Assembly (NCBI GenBank): GCA_963734965.1
Contig: CAVTJK010000004.1
Span: 186,001 to 250,000 of the forward strand
Direction of reading: 5' to 3'
DNA from: UBA4742 sp963734965
GTDB lineage: Bacteria; Actinomycetota; Acidimicrobiia; Acidimicrobiales; Acidimicrobilacustridaceae
DNA: 64,000 bases
The notes below the pieces were generated by a model. The model made no database searches. It was not told the origin of the DNA and worked only from the letters and a program-made list of their open reading frames with translations. The translations under genes were made by a program, and so were the position numbers. Numbering within the stretch: the first letter of the stretch is position 1; every line of letters starts with the position of its first letter. Of this stretch, positions 7,085 to 16,344 are shown piece by piece.

Positions 7085-7210
7085 CGGGTTCCTGGGGCCC
7101 GGTCTGTTTGCGCAAACCGGTCCCAGGTTCCCGGCACTCACTGTTGGGCGGTGTGGCGGGTCGTCCTGTTGACGCAGGTCGGCCGTTCACGTCTCGCCGT
7201 GCAGCAAGTG
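7085..7210 (+). ncRNA. candidate bridge RNA (seekRNA) region of the IS110 element
   Basis: In the left non-coding end, CCTGGG (7091-7096) pairs with CCCAGG (7122-7127), and inside it CCGGT (7099-7103) pairs with ACCGG (7116-7120). A GTTTGCGCAAAC palindrome closes the stem. Known IS110 elements transcribe a structured RNA from this position that pairs with target and donor DNA. The fold is seen; transcription and guide loops are inferred. The limits are approximate. Confidence 0.35.
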
Positions 7211-7241
7211 CGTGCCACCCCTCGACCTTGAGAGAGAAGGG

Positions 7242-8288
7242 ATGGCGATGACCATCGTAGAGACGCGCGCGATCACCGGCGGGGTGGACACCCACCTGGA
7301 CGTGAACGTGGCCGCAGTGTTGGACCCGATCGGCGGACTGTTGGGGGTCGAGTCGTTCCCGACCACCCCGGCCGGTCACGTCGAGCTGTTGGGTTGGATG
7401 ACCGGCTTCGGGACAGTGACCCGGGTGGGCGTGGAAGGCACCGGTTCGTATGGCGCGGGACTGGCCCGACACCTGCGTCGGGACGGCGTCGAGGTGGTCG
7501 AGGTCGACCGGCCGAACCGCCAAGCCCGCCGGCGGACCGGCAAGACCGACCAGGTCGACGCCGATCGAAGCGGCCCGGGCCGCGCAGGGCGGCCGGGCGT
7601 TGGGCCAGGCCAAGTCCCGTGACGGCAACGTGGAAGCGATCCGGGCGTTGGTGGTGGCGAAGCGTTCGGCGCCGCTCGACGCGGATCAAGACGATCAACC
7701 AGATCCGCCACCTCGGCTTCACCGCCCCGGACCCGCTGCGTGAACAGCTCGCCGGGCTGTCCAGAACCCGGATCGGTCCGGCCGCCGCGTCACTGCGACC
7801 GCGCCCCGGTGGCGACCCGGTGATCTATGCGACCAAGGTCGCGTTGCGCACGTTGGGTCAGCGGGTGTTGGTCCTCGACGCCGAGAAGGCCGCCCTCGAC
7901 GAGCTCATGGCCGACCTCGTCGCCCAAGTCGCGCCCGGCTTGTTGGACGTGTTCGGGGTCGGGGTCGACACCGCCGCGCTGTTGTTGGTCACCGCCGGCG
8001 ACAACCCCGAACGGCTCCGCTCCGAAGCCGCCTGGGCCCACCTGTGCGGTGTCGCACCGATCGAAGCGTCCTCGGGCAAAGTCACCCGGCACCGACTCAA
8101 CCGGGGCGGGGACCGCCAAGCCAACCACGCCCTGTGGCGCATCGTCATCACCCGCATGGGCGTCGACGAACGCACCGACCGCTACGTCGCCCGCCGCCTC
8201 GACGAGGGCCGCTCCAAGTCCGAGATCATCCGCGTGCCTCAAGCGCTACGTGGCCCGCGAGATCTACCACCAGCTGCCACGCGCCTAG
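7242..8288 (+). pseudogene. IS110-family transposase, frameshifted
   Basis: The ATG at 7242 follows GAGAGAAGG. The N-terminal DEDD (RuvC-like) domain shows GVDTHLDVN, VEGTGSYGAGLA and GKTDQVDAD; the C-terminal Transposase_20 domain shows HLCGVAPIEASSGKVTRHRLNRGG with the SSG serine, then YVAREIYHQLP. The frame changes near 7560 and 7680 and again near 8235, so about 348 residues are encoded in three frames. All expected motifs are present, so sequence error is as likely as inactivation. Confidence 0.8.
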
Positions 8289-8340
8289 ATCGCCCGAGCG
8301 GCCGGGTCTGACTCACTAACCGGCTGACACCCACACGGGT

Positions 8341-8669
8341 TGTCCTTCTAACGATCTGTCGGCCCGCCGCTCGAGCACCACCGAAACACGGTCGAGGACC
8401 TGGTCGTCGTGGCCTCATAAGAGCTTGCCGTCGCCACCCGCGACTGGCCCATCCCTGTCGTGCCCGACACCACCCCCGACCACCAGAACACGACCCTTGA
8501 CAAACATAGGAGCATCGTTAGGGGCGGCCGCCACGGGGATAGGAGGTGGGCGACCCTCCGCGCCAGATCATGGGGTTCTGGGCGGCCGAAGGCGCCCGCT
8601 ACCGGGACGCGGCGGGTCATCCACGCCGAGATCCAGCGCCGACGCGCCGCCCGAGTGCGATAGGTACCG
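8341..8669. other. region right of the IS with a degenerate small ORF
   Basis: No normal gene. A GTG at 8546 behind TAGGAGG begins MGDPPRQIMGFWAAEGARYRDAA; removing one G near 8607 joins it to VIHAEIQRRRAARVR and a stop at 8661-8663, which would make a 38-residue basic protein. This stop lies 6 bases before the GTG of the next small ORF, suggesting a two-gene unit. Origin unknown. Confidence 0.3.
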
Positions 8670-8789
8670 GTGAGCGACCCGACCGTCCCTTTCGAGAACG
8701 TCGTCAACATCGCCCACGGTGTCGCGTCCGGCGAGCTGAGCCGGGACGAGGCCGTTGCGCTGGTCGACCTCGACGAGGCACTCGGCTGA
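8670..8789 (+). CDS. small hypothetical protein (39 aa)
   Basis: GTG at 8670, TGA at 8787-8789. The acidic peptide VSDPTVPFENVVNIAHGVASGELSRDEAVALVDLDEALG (cut here into its two halves, FENVVNIAHGVASGEL and SRDEAVALVDLDEALG) has a helical, protein-like composition unlike the surrounding frames. It lies 6 bases after the end of the frameshifted small ORF upstream. No family recognised. Confidence 0.4.
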   Translation: MSDPTVPFENVVNIAHGVASGELSRDEAVALVDLDEALG

Positions 8790-9008
8790 GGACTCAGCCA
8801 GGACTCAGGAGGTCAAGAAACGATGAAAACCAACGCAAGCTAGTGAATGGTCGAATCGGCTGGTCAGGAGCCCTTTCCGACCCAAACCGCCGGTCAGAGA
8901 ATCGCCCTGGTATGTCTCCCGTGTACAGGCCGACTCACCATCACCACGCTGTGACGAGCACTCTCGAGCTCCGGCCCGCCCGCACGGTACGCGCTGACAT
9001 GGACCCTG

Positions 9009-9356
9009 CTAACTCGACACACCGATCAGCACAGTCAGTACCAACGAAACCGCTACGGCGGTGGCCGTGATAACGAGTGGCCAGCGGGGTGGTGGTGGTG
9101 GTGGTTTCTCCGCGTCAACCCTCAGAAGGTCCAGCACCGTCTTGTGCTGAAGGTAGCCAACCACGACGAGCATGCCACCGCACAGGACGATCAAGATGCC
9201 GACTGCGGCGTAGAGCCCTTGATTCGATGCGGCCTTGTTGGTCGGTTGCACAATCAATGCGACCTTCGCCACGACGAAACCAAGTCCCATGGCGGCGATG
9301 CTGGTGCGAAGCCACGCCAGGAATGTGCGGTCATTGGCAAGCTCGTCGTCGCTCAT
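9009..9356 (-). CDS. DUF202 / YidH-type membrane protein
   Basis: This 115-residue inner-membrane protein has the DUF202 signature NDRTFLAWLRTSIAAMGLGFVVAKVAL near the N-terminus and three predicted membrane helices (about residues 20-40, 52-72, 92-112). A Pro-rich loop (EKPPPPPPRWP) lies between the last two. I placed the start at the ATG at 9356, because GGGGGAGC precedes it and the family begins a few residues before NDRT. Function is unknown in the family. Confidence 0.8.
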   Translation of the reverse strand: MSDDELANDRTFLAWLRTSIAAMGLGFVVAKVALIVQPTNKAASNQGLYAAVGILIVLCGGMLVVVGYLQHKTVLDLLRVDAEKPPPPPPRWPLVITATAVAVSLVLTVLIGVSS

Positions 9357-9661
9357 GCTCCCCCGTAGGTGCCTCGCTCGAAGGATGCTCCGACAACCGC
9401 CACGCACCTTGAACTGACACGGACCAACTCGTGGCGGGGAGCGGATATGAACGTTATAGGCCTGCTCGGTGCAGTTGGCCCTGCGAGCCGCTTCGGCCCG
9501 CACGCCTCGCTGCGTTGAGTTGGCCGTGCCGTCAGACCTCGGTGACAGCCACCATCCGACCGTCGGCGATGGCCAGTGTGAGGGCTTAGGGCCGAGTGCT
9601 CACCAGCCGAAATCTGAAGAAGTCCACAATCGGCACCGGCGGATGGGCCGAGGCTCGGGCG
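9357..9661. other. gap without a clear gene
   Basis: No credible start or full frame. On the minus strand a short frame ends near 9532 with ALTLAIADGRMVAVTEV and a stop. It looks like the end of a SnoaL-like or similar fold but is blocked upstream by TAA, so it is at most a remnant. Confidence 0.25.
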
Positions 9662-10885
9662 TCAGGTCGAGGTGGCGCGGAAGAACACCTGGGGCGCCAG
9701 TAGATCGGCCCGCGTGATCTCCGGGTTCACCTCGAGGCACTCCGCCGCTATCGCCTCGGTCAGTTCGAGCGGGTGCGTCCTGTCGGGGCGCCAGCTATCG
9801 ACCCTGAGCCCGGCGTCGGTCACCGCGGTGCGGATGCTCGACATCGGTAGCCGGTTGAGGGCCTCGGCTGCCCACGGCACCGCGACTGGTGCTTCGAGTG
9901 GCCGCTGCTGGGTGAGGTACGCAGTGAGGTCCGTGGTGCTGAGGCGCACGTGGCCGAACGGTGCGTCGAGCGTCGCCGGTCCGTGCCCGCCGCTCTCGGT
10001 GAAGAAGGGCCCGTAGTAGTGCAGCGTGACCCCGCCGGGGGCGAGCAGCCGCCGGATCTGGCGGAAGGCGCCTGTCGGGTCGCGGAGGTGCTCGACGACG
10101 CTCTCCGAGAAGATCAGGTCGAACTCGCGGCCTTCGAGCGTCGTCTCGGACGAGATGTCGCCGACCACCAGCTCGGCACGCGAGTTGGCGAGCTCGCGCA
10201 GCACGTAGGTCGGGAGCGCTGACTCGTCGCGGCTTCCGTCGTAGTAGTTGTCGACGGCCGTGACGTCGAAGCCCAGCCGCTCGAACGCGGCGAGCGAGTG
10301 CCCACCGCTCGTGAAGCCGATTTCGAGCAGGCGGGGCCGGCTGCGGTCGGTCCGGAAACCGCTCCCTCGGAGCTGCCGGTCGCGGCGGAGGACGAGCCGG
10401 CCGATGCGGCGCTCGGTCTCGGCCAGCGATGGGCGCAGGAAGGGCGGCGAGCCCTCCGGCCAGAAGAACGCTTCAGACCGTCGCGCCGCCACGGTCTCGA
10501 GGAGTTCGGCCGCGTCGCTGAGCGGCAGACCCACGCGACGAGTGCCCACGGCCAGCTCGACCAGCGCGGCCTCAGGCGCCGTGAGCACACCCTCGCGGCG
10601 CAGGACGGCGAGATCCGGCAGCGGCTGGTAGAACGCCCAGCACGGCTTGACCGAGTACCGGTAACGGTCGTAGATCGGCAGCTCCCGCCCGTGCTCGGTG
10701 ACGAAATGGTCGACGATCTGCATCGCCGAGGTGCGGGGCGTGGGCGGTCTGTCGCGGCGGCCGAGCTGTCCGCGCGCCGCTCGGGCCAGATCGCGCCCAC
10801 CGCGGGCGCCGTGGGCGACCGTGCGCACCGCGCTCGATCGGGTAGCACGGCGATAGAGCGTCCATCTGATGGGCTGTGCTGGCAC
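9662..10885 (-). CDS. class I SAM-dependent methyltransferase
   Basis: This is a 407-residue protein. The C-terminal half carries a Rossmann methyltransferase fold: motif I LLEIGFTSGGHSLAAFERLGFDVTAVD at about residue 190, motif II around LVVGDISSE, the FDLIFSESVVEHLRDP segment and LLAPGGVTLHYYG. The N-terminal 50 residues are Arg-rich and low in structure; the true start may be the ATG at 10723 (MQIVDHFV), giving 353 residues. No partner genes nearby give the substrate. Flanks are gaps of about 300 and 500 bases. Confidence 0.75.
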   Translation of the reverse strand: MPAQPIRWTLYRRATRSSAVRTVAHGARGGRDLARAARGQLGRRDRPPTPRTSAMQIVDHFVTEHGRELPIYDRYRYSVKPCWAFYQPLPDLAVLRREGVLTAPEAALVELAVGTRRVGLPLSDAAELLETVAARRSEAFFWPEGSPPFLRPSLAETERRIGRLVLRRDRQLRGSGFRTDRSRPRLLEIGFTSGGHSLAAFERLGFDVTAVDNYYDGSRDESALPTYVLRELANSRAELVVGDISSETTLEGREFDLIFSESVVEHLRDPTGAFRQIRRLLAPGGVTLHYYGPFFTESGGHGPATLDAPFGHVRLSTTDLTAYLTQQRPLEAPVAVPWAAEALNRLPMSSIRTAVTDAGLRVDSWRPDRTHPLELTEAIAAECLEVNPEITRADLLAPQVFFRATST

Positions 10886-11384
10886 GAACCCTCCGCTCGT
10901 CGTCGACGGCTACTCCCGGGCGGGCACCCGCGATGGCGCCCGCGTGAGCGGCGTCAGCATAGTTGTCGGCCCACCGCTGAAGACCCAGGATGCGCCGCCC
11001 GTTCCGAGATCGGCGCGATCACGTTCCGGCCCGGAAGCTGAGGTCAAGGGCCGCGAGGATCACGGCGGCTCGCTGAAGCTGGTCGCCCGGTCGGCATCGA
11101 GGGCGTAGGCGGTGGAGAGAACGTCGACGAACGCGCCCGCACAAACGACCGCCGACGCGCTTGCCGGCGAGGCGACCAGCGTCGTCGGTGCCGCACGGTC
11201 CGTAACTGCAGTGCTCGGACGGCAGGCCTAGCGGCCCTACCGCTGCGTCCGACAACTCACCATCACCACGAGCGCGACGTGAGCTTCATCGCCCGGATGG
11301 CCTTGCAGTCCGCGAATTGTCCCCAGTTCTCCCGCGTAGGTGCCAGTGCGGCGAGGTGAGACCTGCACCTCGCCCAGAGGATGG
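10886..11384. other. gap of about 500 bases
   Basis: I see no gene, repeat or clear terminator. Open frames here have unlikely composition (Arg/Pro/Ser-rich shadows). Confidence 0.4.
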
Positions 11385-12159
11385 TCAGGTGGCGGCTTGC
11401 GGCGCCGGGTCCGCGACGTCACCGGCGGGGTCGGGTTGGGGACGGCGGAGGTGTCGGGCCAGCGCGATGGCGACCGCGGCCACCCACAGCGACCAGACGA
11501 GAGGACCGACGCCGGCCGCGTAGCCGGCCGCGTTGGTTCCGGTCCGGCTGCCCAGACCGGCGAGCTCGACCAGGTTGATCGCGCACCTCGACCGCGCCGA
11601 GGGCCACCAGCCAGCGGGGAAGGACACCGGTTCGGAAGATGACGACCGAGGTGGCTCCGACGGCGAGGGCGACGGCCGTGGCGCTCACGGCGTAGAGCGA
11701 CAAGCGTGCCCAGGTCGTAGGCGAACTGGACGAGGTGAGGGTCCAGGCCCGACGCGCCCCGCCAGGTCACGGCGGTCTGGGACAGGATTCCGATGGCGAC
11801 CACGGCCAGCTGCAGGGTCCAGCCGAGCGTGGCGGCGCGGGCCAGGGTGCCACGCCCGCCTTCCGCGTCGCGGAGCACTCCGATGAACACCCCGACGAAG
11901 CAGCCGAAGAACGGGATGGACAGCAGGATGAGCAGGACGGTCCCCATCAGCAGGCTCGGAGCGGTGCTGGACGAGGAAGGTGGTGATCGTCGGCGGTCGA
12001 GGCGTCCGGCTTCGGGGGCGAGCCGGCGAGCAGCGATCCGACGACGAAGAGGACGACACCGACCAGCCCGGCCCAGGCCGCGGCCACGTCGATCGACTGG
12101 TTGGTCGTCGGGTCCGCGAGGCACCTTGGATGGCGGCGGTGGAGCCGAGCGCCGTTCAT
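11385..12159 (-). pseudogene. frameshifted multi-pass membrane protein (DUF4386-like)
   Basis: Reading from 12159, the frame gives one helix (AAWAGLVGVVLFVVGSLLAG). After a shift near 11990 it continues MGTVLLILLSIPFFGCFVGVFIGVL and LGWTLQLAVVAIGILSQTA. After a shift near 11700 it reads LYAVSATAVALAVGATSVVIFRTGVLPRWLVALG, and after one near 11590 the last helix VGPLVWSLWVAAVAIALARHL with stop at 11385. The FRTGVLPRWL loop is typical of DUF4386-type proteins. About 250 residues, six helices, function unknown. Clustered indels as in neighbouring genes. Confidence 0.55.
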
Positions 12160-12248
12160 GACCGCAACTTCGAGTCTGGGTGAGGACGCGCAGGGTCAGC
12201 ATGAGTGGTTCCTCGTCTCTTGGTGTGGGTACCGCCGGGGTCTGGCGG

Positions 12249-15200
12249 TCAGGGTGATTCGTGGCGGGCCGCTTCGGCGGCCAGCTCGGCTCGTGTGCTG
12301 ACGCCGAGCTTGGTGAGGCATGTGCGACACGTGCGTCTTGACCGTCGAGCGAGCCATGAACAGGGCCTCGGCGATCTCGGGGTTCGTGCGGCCCTGGCGC
12401 ACCTGCTCGACCACCTGGAGCTCGGTCGGCGTGAGGCTGGCCCATCCGGTGGCCGGTCTCGAGCGGGTGCCGTGCGATCGCATGGCCTGCTCGTACGCCT
12501 CGTCGAGCGAGAGGGTGGCGCCGTCGGCGAGACGGGCCGGACCCTCGTCACCGAGGGCGTCGAGCACGGCCTGCAGGTCGAGCTCGGTCTGGGCGTTGAT
12601 CGACGGTCGGGAAGTCGCCGAGCCATCCGTGGTCGACGCGCAGGGCCTGCACCGCGCCGAGCAGCCGGGCGGCTTGGGTGGCGTTGCCGAGGTCGAGCAC
12701 GCAGCCGGCGAGCACCGCGAGCGCGTCGACCGCCTCGGGCCGGATCCCGGCTTCGGACCAGGGCGGTCAGGGCCTGGCGCGCGGACTGGTCGGCCAGATC
12801 GGCGCGACCTCGGCGGCGATGGACGACCGCGTCGAGGAGGTGGGCGCTGGCGTCGGCCACCTCGCTCTGCAGACGGGATGCCACCTGGTGTTGGGTCGCT
12901 GCGGTCGCCGCCGCGGCGTCGAGATCACCCACCCCGACCTGGGCCATGCCCAGGAACGAGAGGTAGAGCACCATCGGGTACAACATGCCCTGGCCGCGCA
13001 CCGCGTCGACGACGAAGGTCAGGTACCCCAGCGCCTTCGCGTCGTCACCGGCGCGCAGCAGGGCGGCGGCGTCGATGAAGCCGATCTGGACCACGGCGAA
13101 GCCGGCACGGGCGTTGTCGCCGAGCAGGTCCAGCAGCTCCCGGTGGACCGCGGCCGCCGCGGCGTCGTCGCCCCGGCGCATGGCGCTCCAACCCAGCAGG
13201 GTGCCCGGAACGACGACGGTCGTGGCCTCGCCGAGCCCGGCGGCGTGATCGAGCGCGGCTCGCAGCACCCGCTCGGCCAGTCTCATGGTCGCCCGCGCGC
13301 ACCGCGGCCATCCCGACGCAGGCTCTCGTGCCACGACAGGAAGAAGTGGTTGTCGAGGAGCGCGGGCCGGCTCGACCGCCTGCTCGGCACGCGAGAGCGC
13401 CTCGGGCCAGCGGTCGCGGTACCAGTCGCTGAAGGCCGCCTTCTGGAGCGCGTCGATCCGACACCACGTGTCACCGTTGCGTTCGGCGTAGCCCGCCGCC
13501 TCGAGGAAGTCGGACTGGGTGCCGGCCGGATCGGCGTACTGGCGCATCGTGGCCGAGGTGTCGAGCGCCCGCCCGATGGTCCGTTCGTCGCCACATTCGC
13601 GGGCCAGGCTGAAGCGCCGCCGCCGACCGCTCGGCGCAGAGGGCCATGTCGTCGGCGTACACCGCCAGATACGACGAGGCCCACAGCACCCGGGCCCGCA
13701 GCTCGGGGGCGGCGTCGGGGGCTTCGGCGAGCAGCCGGTCGTACCAACCCTGGGCCTCCCGGCCGTGGCCCCGGGTGTGCCAGTACGAATGGAGGGCGTA
13801 GGCCAGCCGGTAGAGCGATTCGACGCTGAACGAGGTGGACGCCCAGTCGAGTGCAGAGCGCAGGTCGTCGTGTTCCCGGTCGAGGCGGGCGAGCCACCGA
13901 GCCTGGTCGAGACCGAGGATGCCCTCCTCGGATCGTTCGGCCACGTCCAGGTGGTGGGCCAGGTGGCGGTCACGCGTCGCCGGCTCGTCTCCCGACTCGG
14001 CCAGGCGGCTGCGCCCGTAGGCCTTGACGGTCTCGAGGTAGCGGTACCGGGTCGACGGCTCGGAGTCGTCCAGGCTGACCAGGGATCGGTCGACGAGGGC
14101 GGCCAGACCATCGGTGACGGCCGGGTCGTCGCCGGTCGCCACCTGTCGAGCGGCGTCGAGGGTGAAGGCGCCGGCGAAGACGGCGAGCTCGGCGAAGAGG
14201 CGCTGCTCATCGGCATCGAGCAGGTCGTGGCTCCAGTCGACCGACGCGGCCAGCGTCTGCTGTCGGGGCAGCGCCGTGCGGGCCCCGCCGGTGAGCAGCC
14301 GGAAGCGGTCGTCGAGTCCGCTGGCGATGTCGTCGAGTCCCAGGCTGCGGACCCGCGCCGCGGCCAGCTCGATGGCCAGCGGGATGCCGTCGAGCCGCCG
14401 ACAGATCGAGGCGATCGGCACCGCGTTCGAGGACTCCAGGGCGAACCCGGGACGACTGCGGGCCGCTCGTTCGCAGAACAGGCGAATGGCGTCGTAGGTG
14501 CCGAGGGCGTCGACCGGCGGGTCAGAACCGTCGGGCGGAAGGGTCATCGACGGCAGCCGCCACATGACCTCACCGTCGACGTCGAGGACCTGGCGGCTGG
14601 TGGCCAGCACCCGCACGCCGCCGCATTGGCGGGTGACCGCATCGATCAGCTCGGCACACTGGTCGAGCAGGTGCTCGCAGTTGTCCAGCACCAACAGGAC
14701 CGACTGGTCGCGCAACCGCTCGACCAGCGATGACACCAGCGACACGTCGGGTTCGTCGCTGACCCGCAGCACGTCGGCCACCTGGCGGGCCGACGGTGCC
14801 CGATCCCGCCAGCGACGCCAGCTCGACGTACCAGACCCCGTCGTCGAACCGGTCGGTGCGGTCAGCGGCCAGTTGCAGGGCCAGGCGGGTCTTGCCGCAT
14901 CCGCCGGCCCCGGTGATCGTGAGCAGGCGGTGCTCGTCGAGCAGGCGTCCGGCCTCGGCCAGCTCGCGCTCGCGTCCGATGAACGAGCTCAGCTGCCCAG
15001 GCAGGTTCGTGAGGCGCTCGTCGAGGCCGACCAGCGGCGGGAAGTCGGACGCCAGATCGGGATGCTCGAGCTGGAACACGTTCTCGGGACGACCGAGGTC
15101 CTTCAGCCGGTGCACGCCGAGGTCACGCCAACGGGCCCCGGCCGGGAGCCCGTCGGCCACCAGGTCGGTGGTGGCCCGAGAGGCGATGACCTGGCCGCCG

Positions 15201-15676
15201 TGGGCCAGGGCCCGGAGGCGAGCCGTGCGGATGACCGTCTGGCCGAAGTAGTTGAACGCATCGCGCTGTTGGGCGTCGCCGGTGTGCAACGCCATCCGGA
15301 CCGACAGCTCGGCCCCCGCCGGCCACGGCTCGGCGGCCAGCGCCCGCTGGGCGTCGAGCGCGGCGGCCACGGCGTCGGCCCCTCGGCTGAAGGCGGCGAC
15401 GATGCTGTCGCCCTCACCCTGCTCGGTCGGCCGCACCCCGTGGTTGCGGGCCACCGCCTCGGCCAGGATCTCGTAGTGACGGCTGATCGCCTTGGCCATG
15501 GCCTCGGGCGCCGCCTCCCAGGTGGCGGTCGACTGGGCCACGTCGGTCAACAGGAAGGTGACGGTTCCCGTCGGGAGCAGGAAGGTCGACGGCTCCGGTC
15601 CGGGATCTGACAACGTCGGTTCACCCAACAATCGGTCGGCCACGAGGGCTGGCGGGCGGCGCGGTAGCTCAGTCAC
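12249..15676 (-). pseudogene. frameshifted cyclase / NB-ARC ATPase / LuxR-type regulator
   Basis: A single long gene is split by at least six indels (about 14790, 13610, 13350, 13290, 12760, 12600, 12320). Domains in order: class III adenylate/guanylate cyclase (GTVTFLLTDVAQSTATWE, EGDSIVAAF), an NB-ARC/AAA ATPase with P-loop GAGGCGKT and LLVLDNCEHLLD, TPR-like repeats, and a LuxR HTH (LTPTELQVVEQVRQGRTNPEIAEALF, STVKTHVSH). It starts at GTG 15676, 10 bases after the RidA stop, so the two form an operon. At the 12320 site deletion of one A restores HCLTKLG. Family secure; intactness unknown. Confidence 0.75.
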
Positions 15677-15686
15677 GGCCAAACCC

Positions 15687-16082
15687 TCAGACCACGGCCA
15701 GCGCGTCGATCTCGATGAGGAGACCAGGCTGCCACAGCGCAGCGACACCCACCAGGGTGCACGCCGTGATCGGATAGGCCTCCCCGTACTCGCCGATGGC
15801 CGCCTCCATCAGCGCGTCGAGCGACGCCGGGGTGTAGTCCACGATGTAGATGGTCAGCCGGGCCACGTCGGCCAGGCCGGCGCCGGCCGCCTCCAGGGCC
15901 GCTCGCAGGTTGCGCAGCGCCTGCACGGCCTGCTCCCCCACCGTGTCGCCGGCCAGGCTCCCGTCGGCGTTTCGCCCGGCCTGACCCGACACGTGCACGA
16001 TGCGCCCACCCTCGGCGACCGTGACGTGCGCCGCTCCAGGTATCGGATGCAGCGACGGCGGGTCGATGCGTTCGATGATCAT
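15687..16082 (-). CDS. RidA family protein
   Basis: This 131-residue member of the RidA/YjgF/UK114 family has HVSGQAGRNADGSLAGDTVGEQAVQALRNLRAALEAAGAGLADVARLTIYIVD and VGVAALWQPGLLIEIDALAVV. RidA enzymes hydrolyse reactive enamine/imine intermediates. The usual active-site Arg is replaced by Gln in ALWQPG, so this is probably a non-canonical subfamily. The ATG at 16082 is preceded by CAGGAGC. It is followed 10 bases later by the cyclase/LuxR gene. Confidence 0.85.
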   Translation of the reverse strand: MIIERIDPPSLHPIPGAAHVTVAEGGRIVHVSGQAGRNADGSLAGDTVGEQAVQALRNLRAALEAAGAGLADVARLTIYIVDYTPASLDALMEAAIGEYGEAYPITACTLVGVAALWQPGLLIEIDALAVV

Positions 16083-16344
16083 GGAAGCTCCTGGTCGTCC
16101 GAGGTACCTGGCCATCATCAGCGCACGGCCGGACCGGAACATCGGCCAGGTGGCCGACATCGGTCGACGCGTTCGGTGGTCGCTGGCCGTAGTCTCCGGC
16201 TGTCCTGCCCGATGACTCCGCGCCGCGATGACGTGGCTGTGGTGACCAGCGCGCCTAGCTGAGGTCCCATCCGATGATCCCCGACATCACGAGCCGAGAG
16301 CCGGCCGGCCCGCCCCTCGAGGCGATCACGAGGCCGGCGAGCTG

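Larger units (their letters stand above)
7025..8340 (+). mobile_element. IS110-family insertion sequence
   Basis: The element contains one IS110-type transposase gene, a left non-coding end of about 200 bases and a short right end. Direct repeats CTAACCGGC lie at 7025-7033 and 8316-8324. Subterminal inverted repeats share GTGTGGGTG (left, about 7042-7050) with CACCCACAC (right, about 8328-8336). A long left end with a short right end fits the IS110 group, whose left end encodes the bridge RNA; inverted repeats are more typical of IS1111. Exact boundaries are uncertain by about 15 bases. Confidence 0.65.

Noticed and set aside
12140..12165. GAGCGCCGTTCATG resembling the core
   Set aside because: It lacks one base of the core spacing, has no hairpin and stands alone outside the array.
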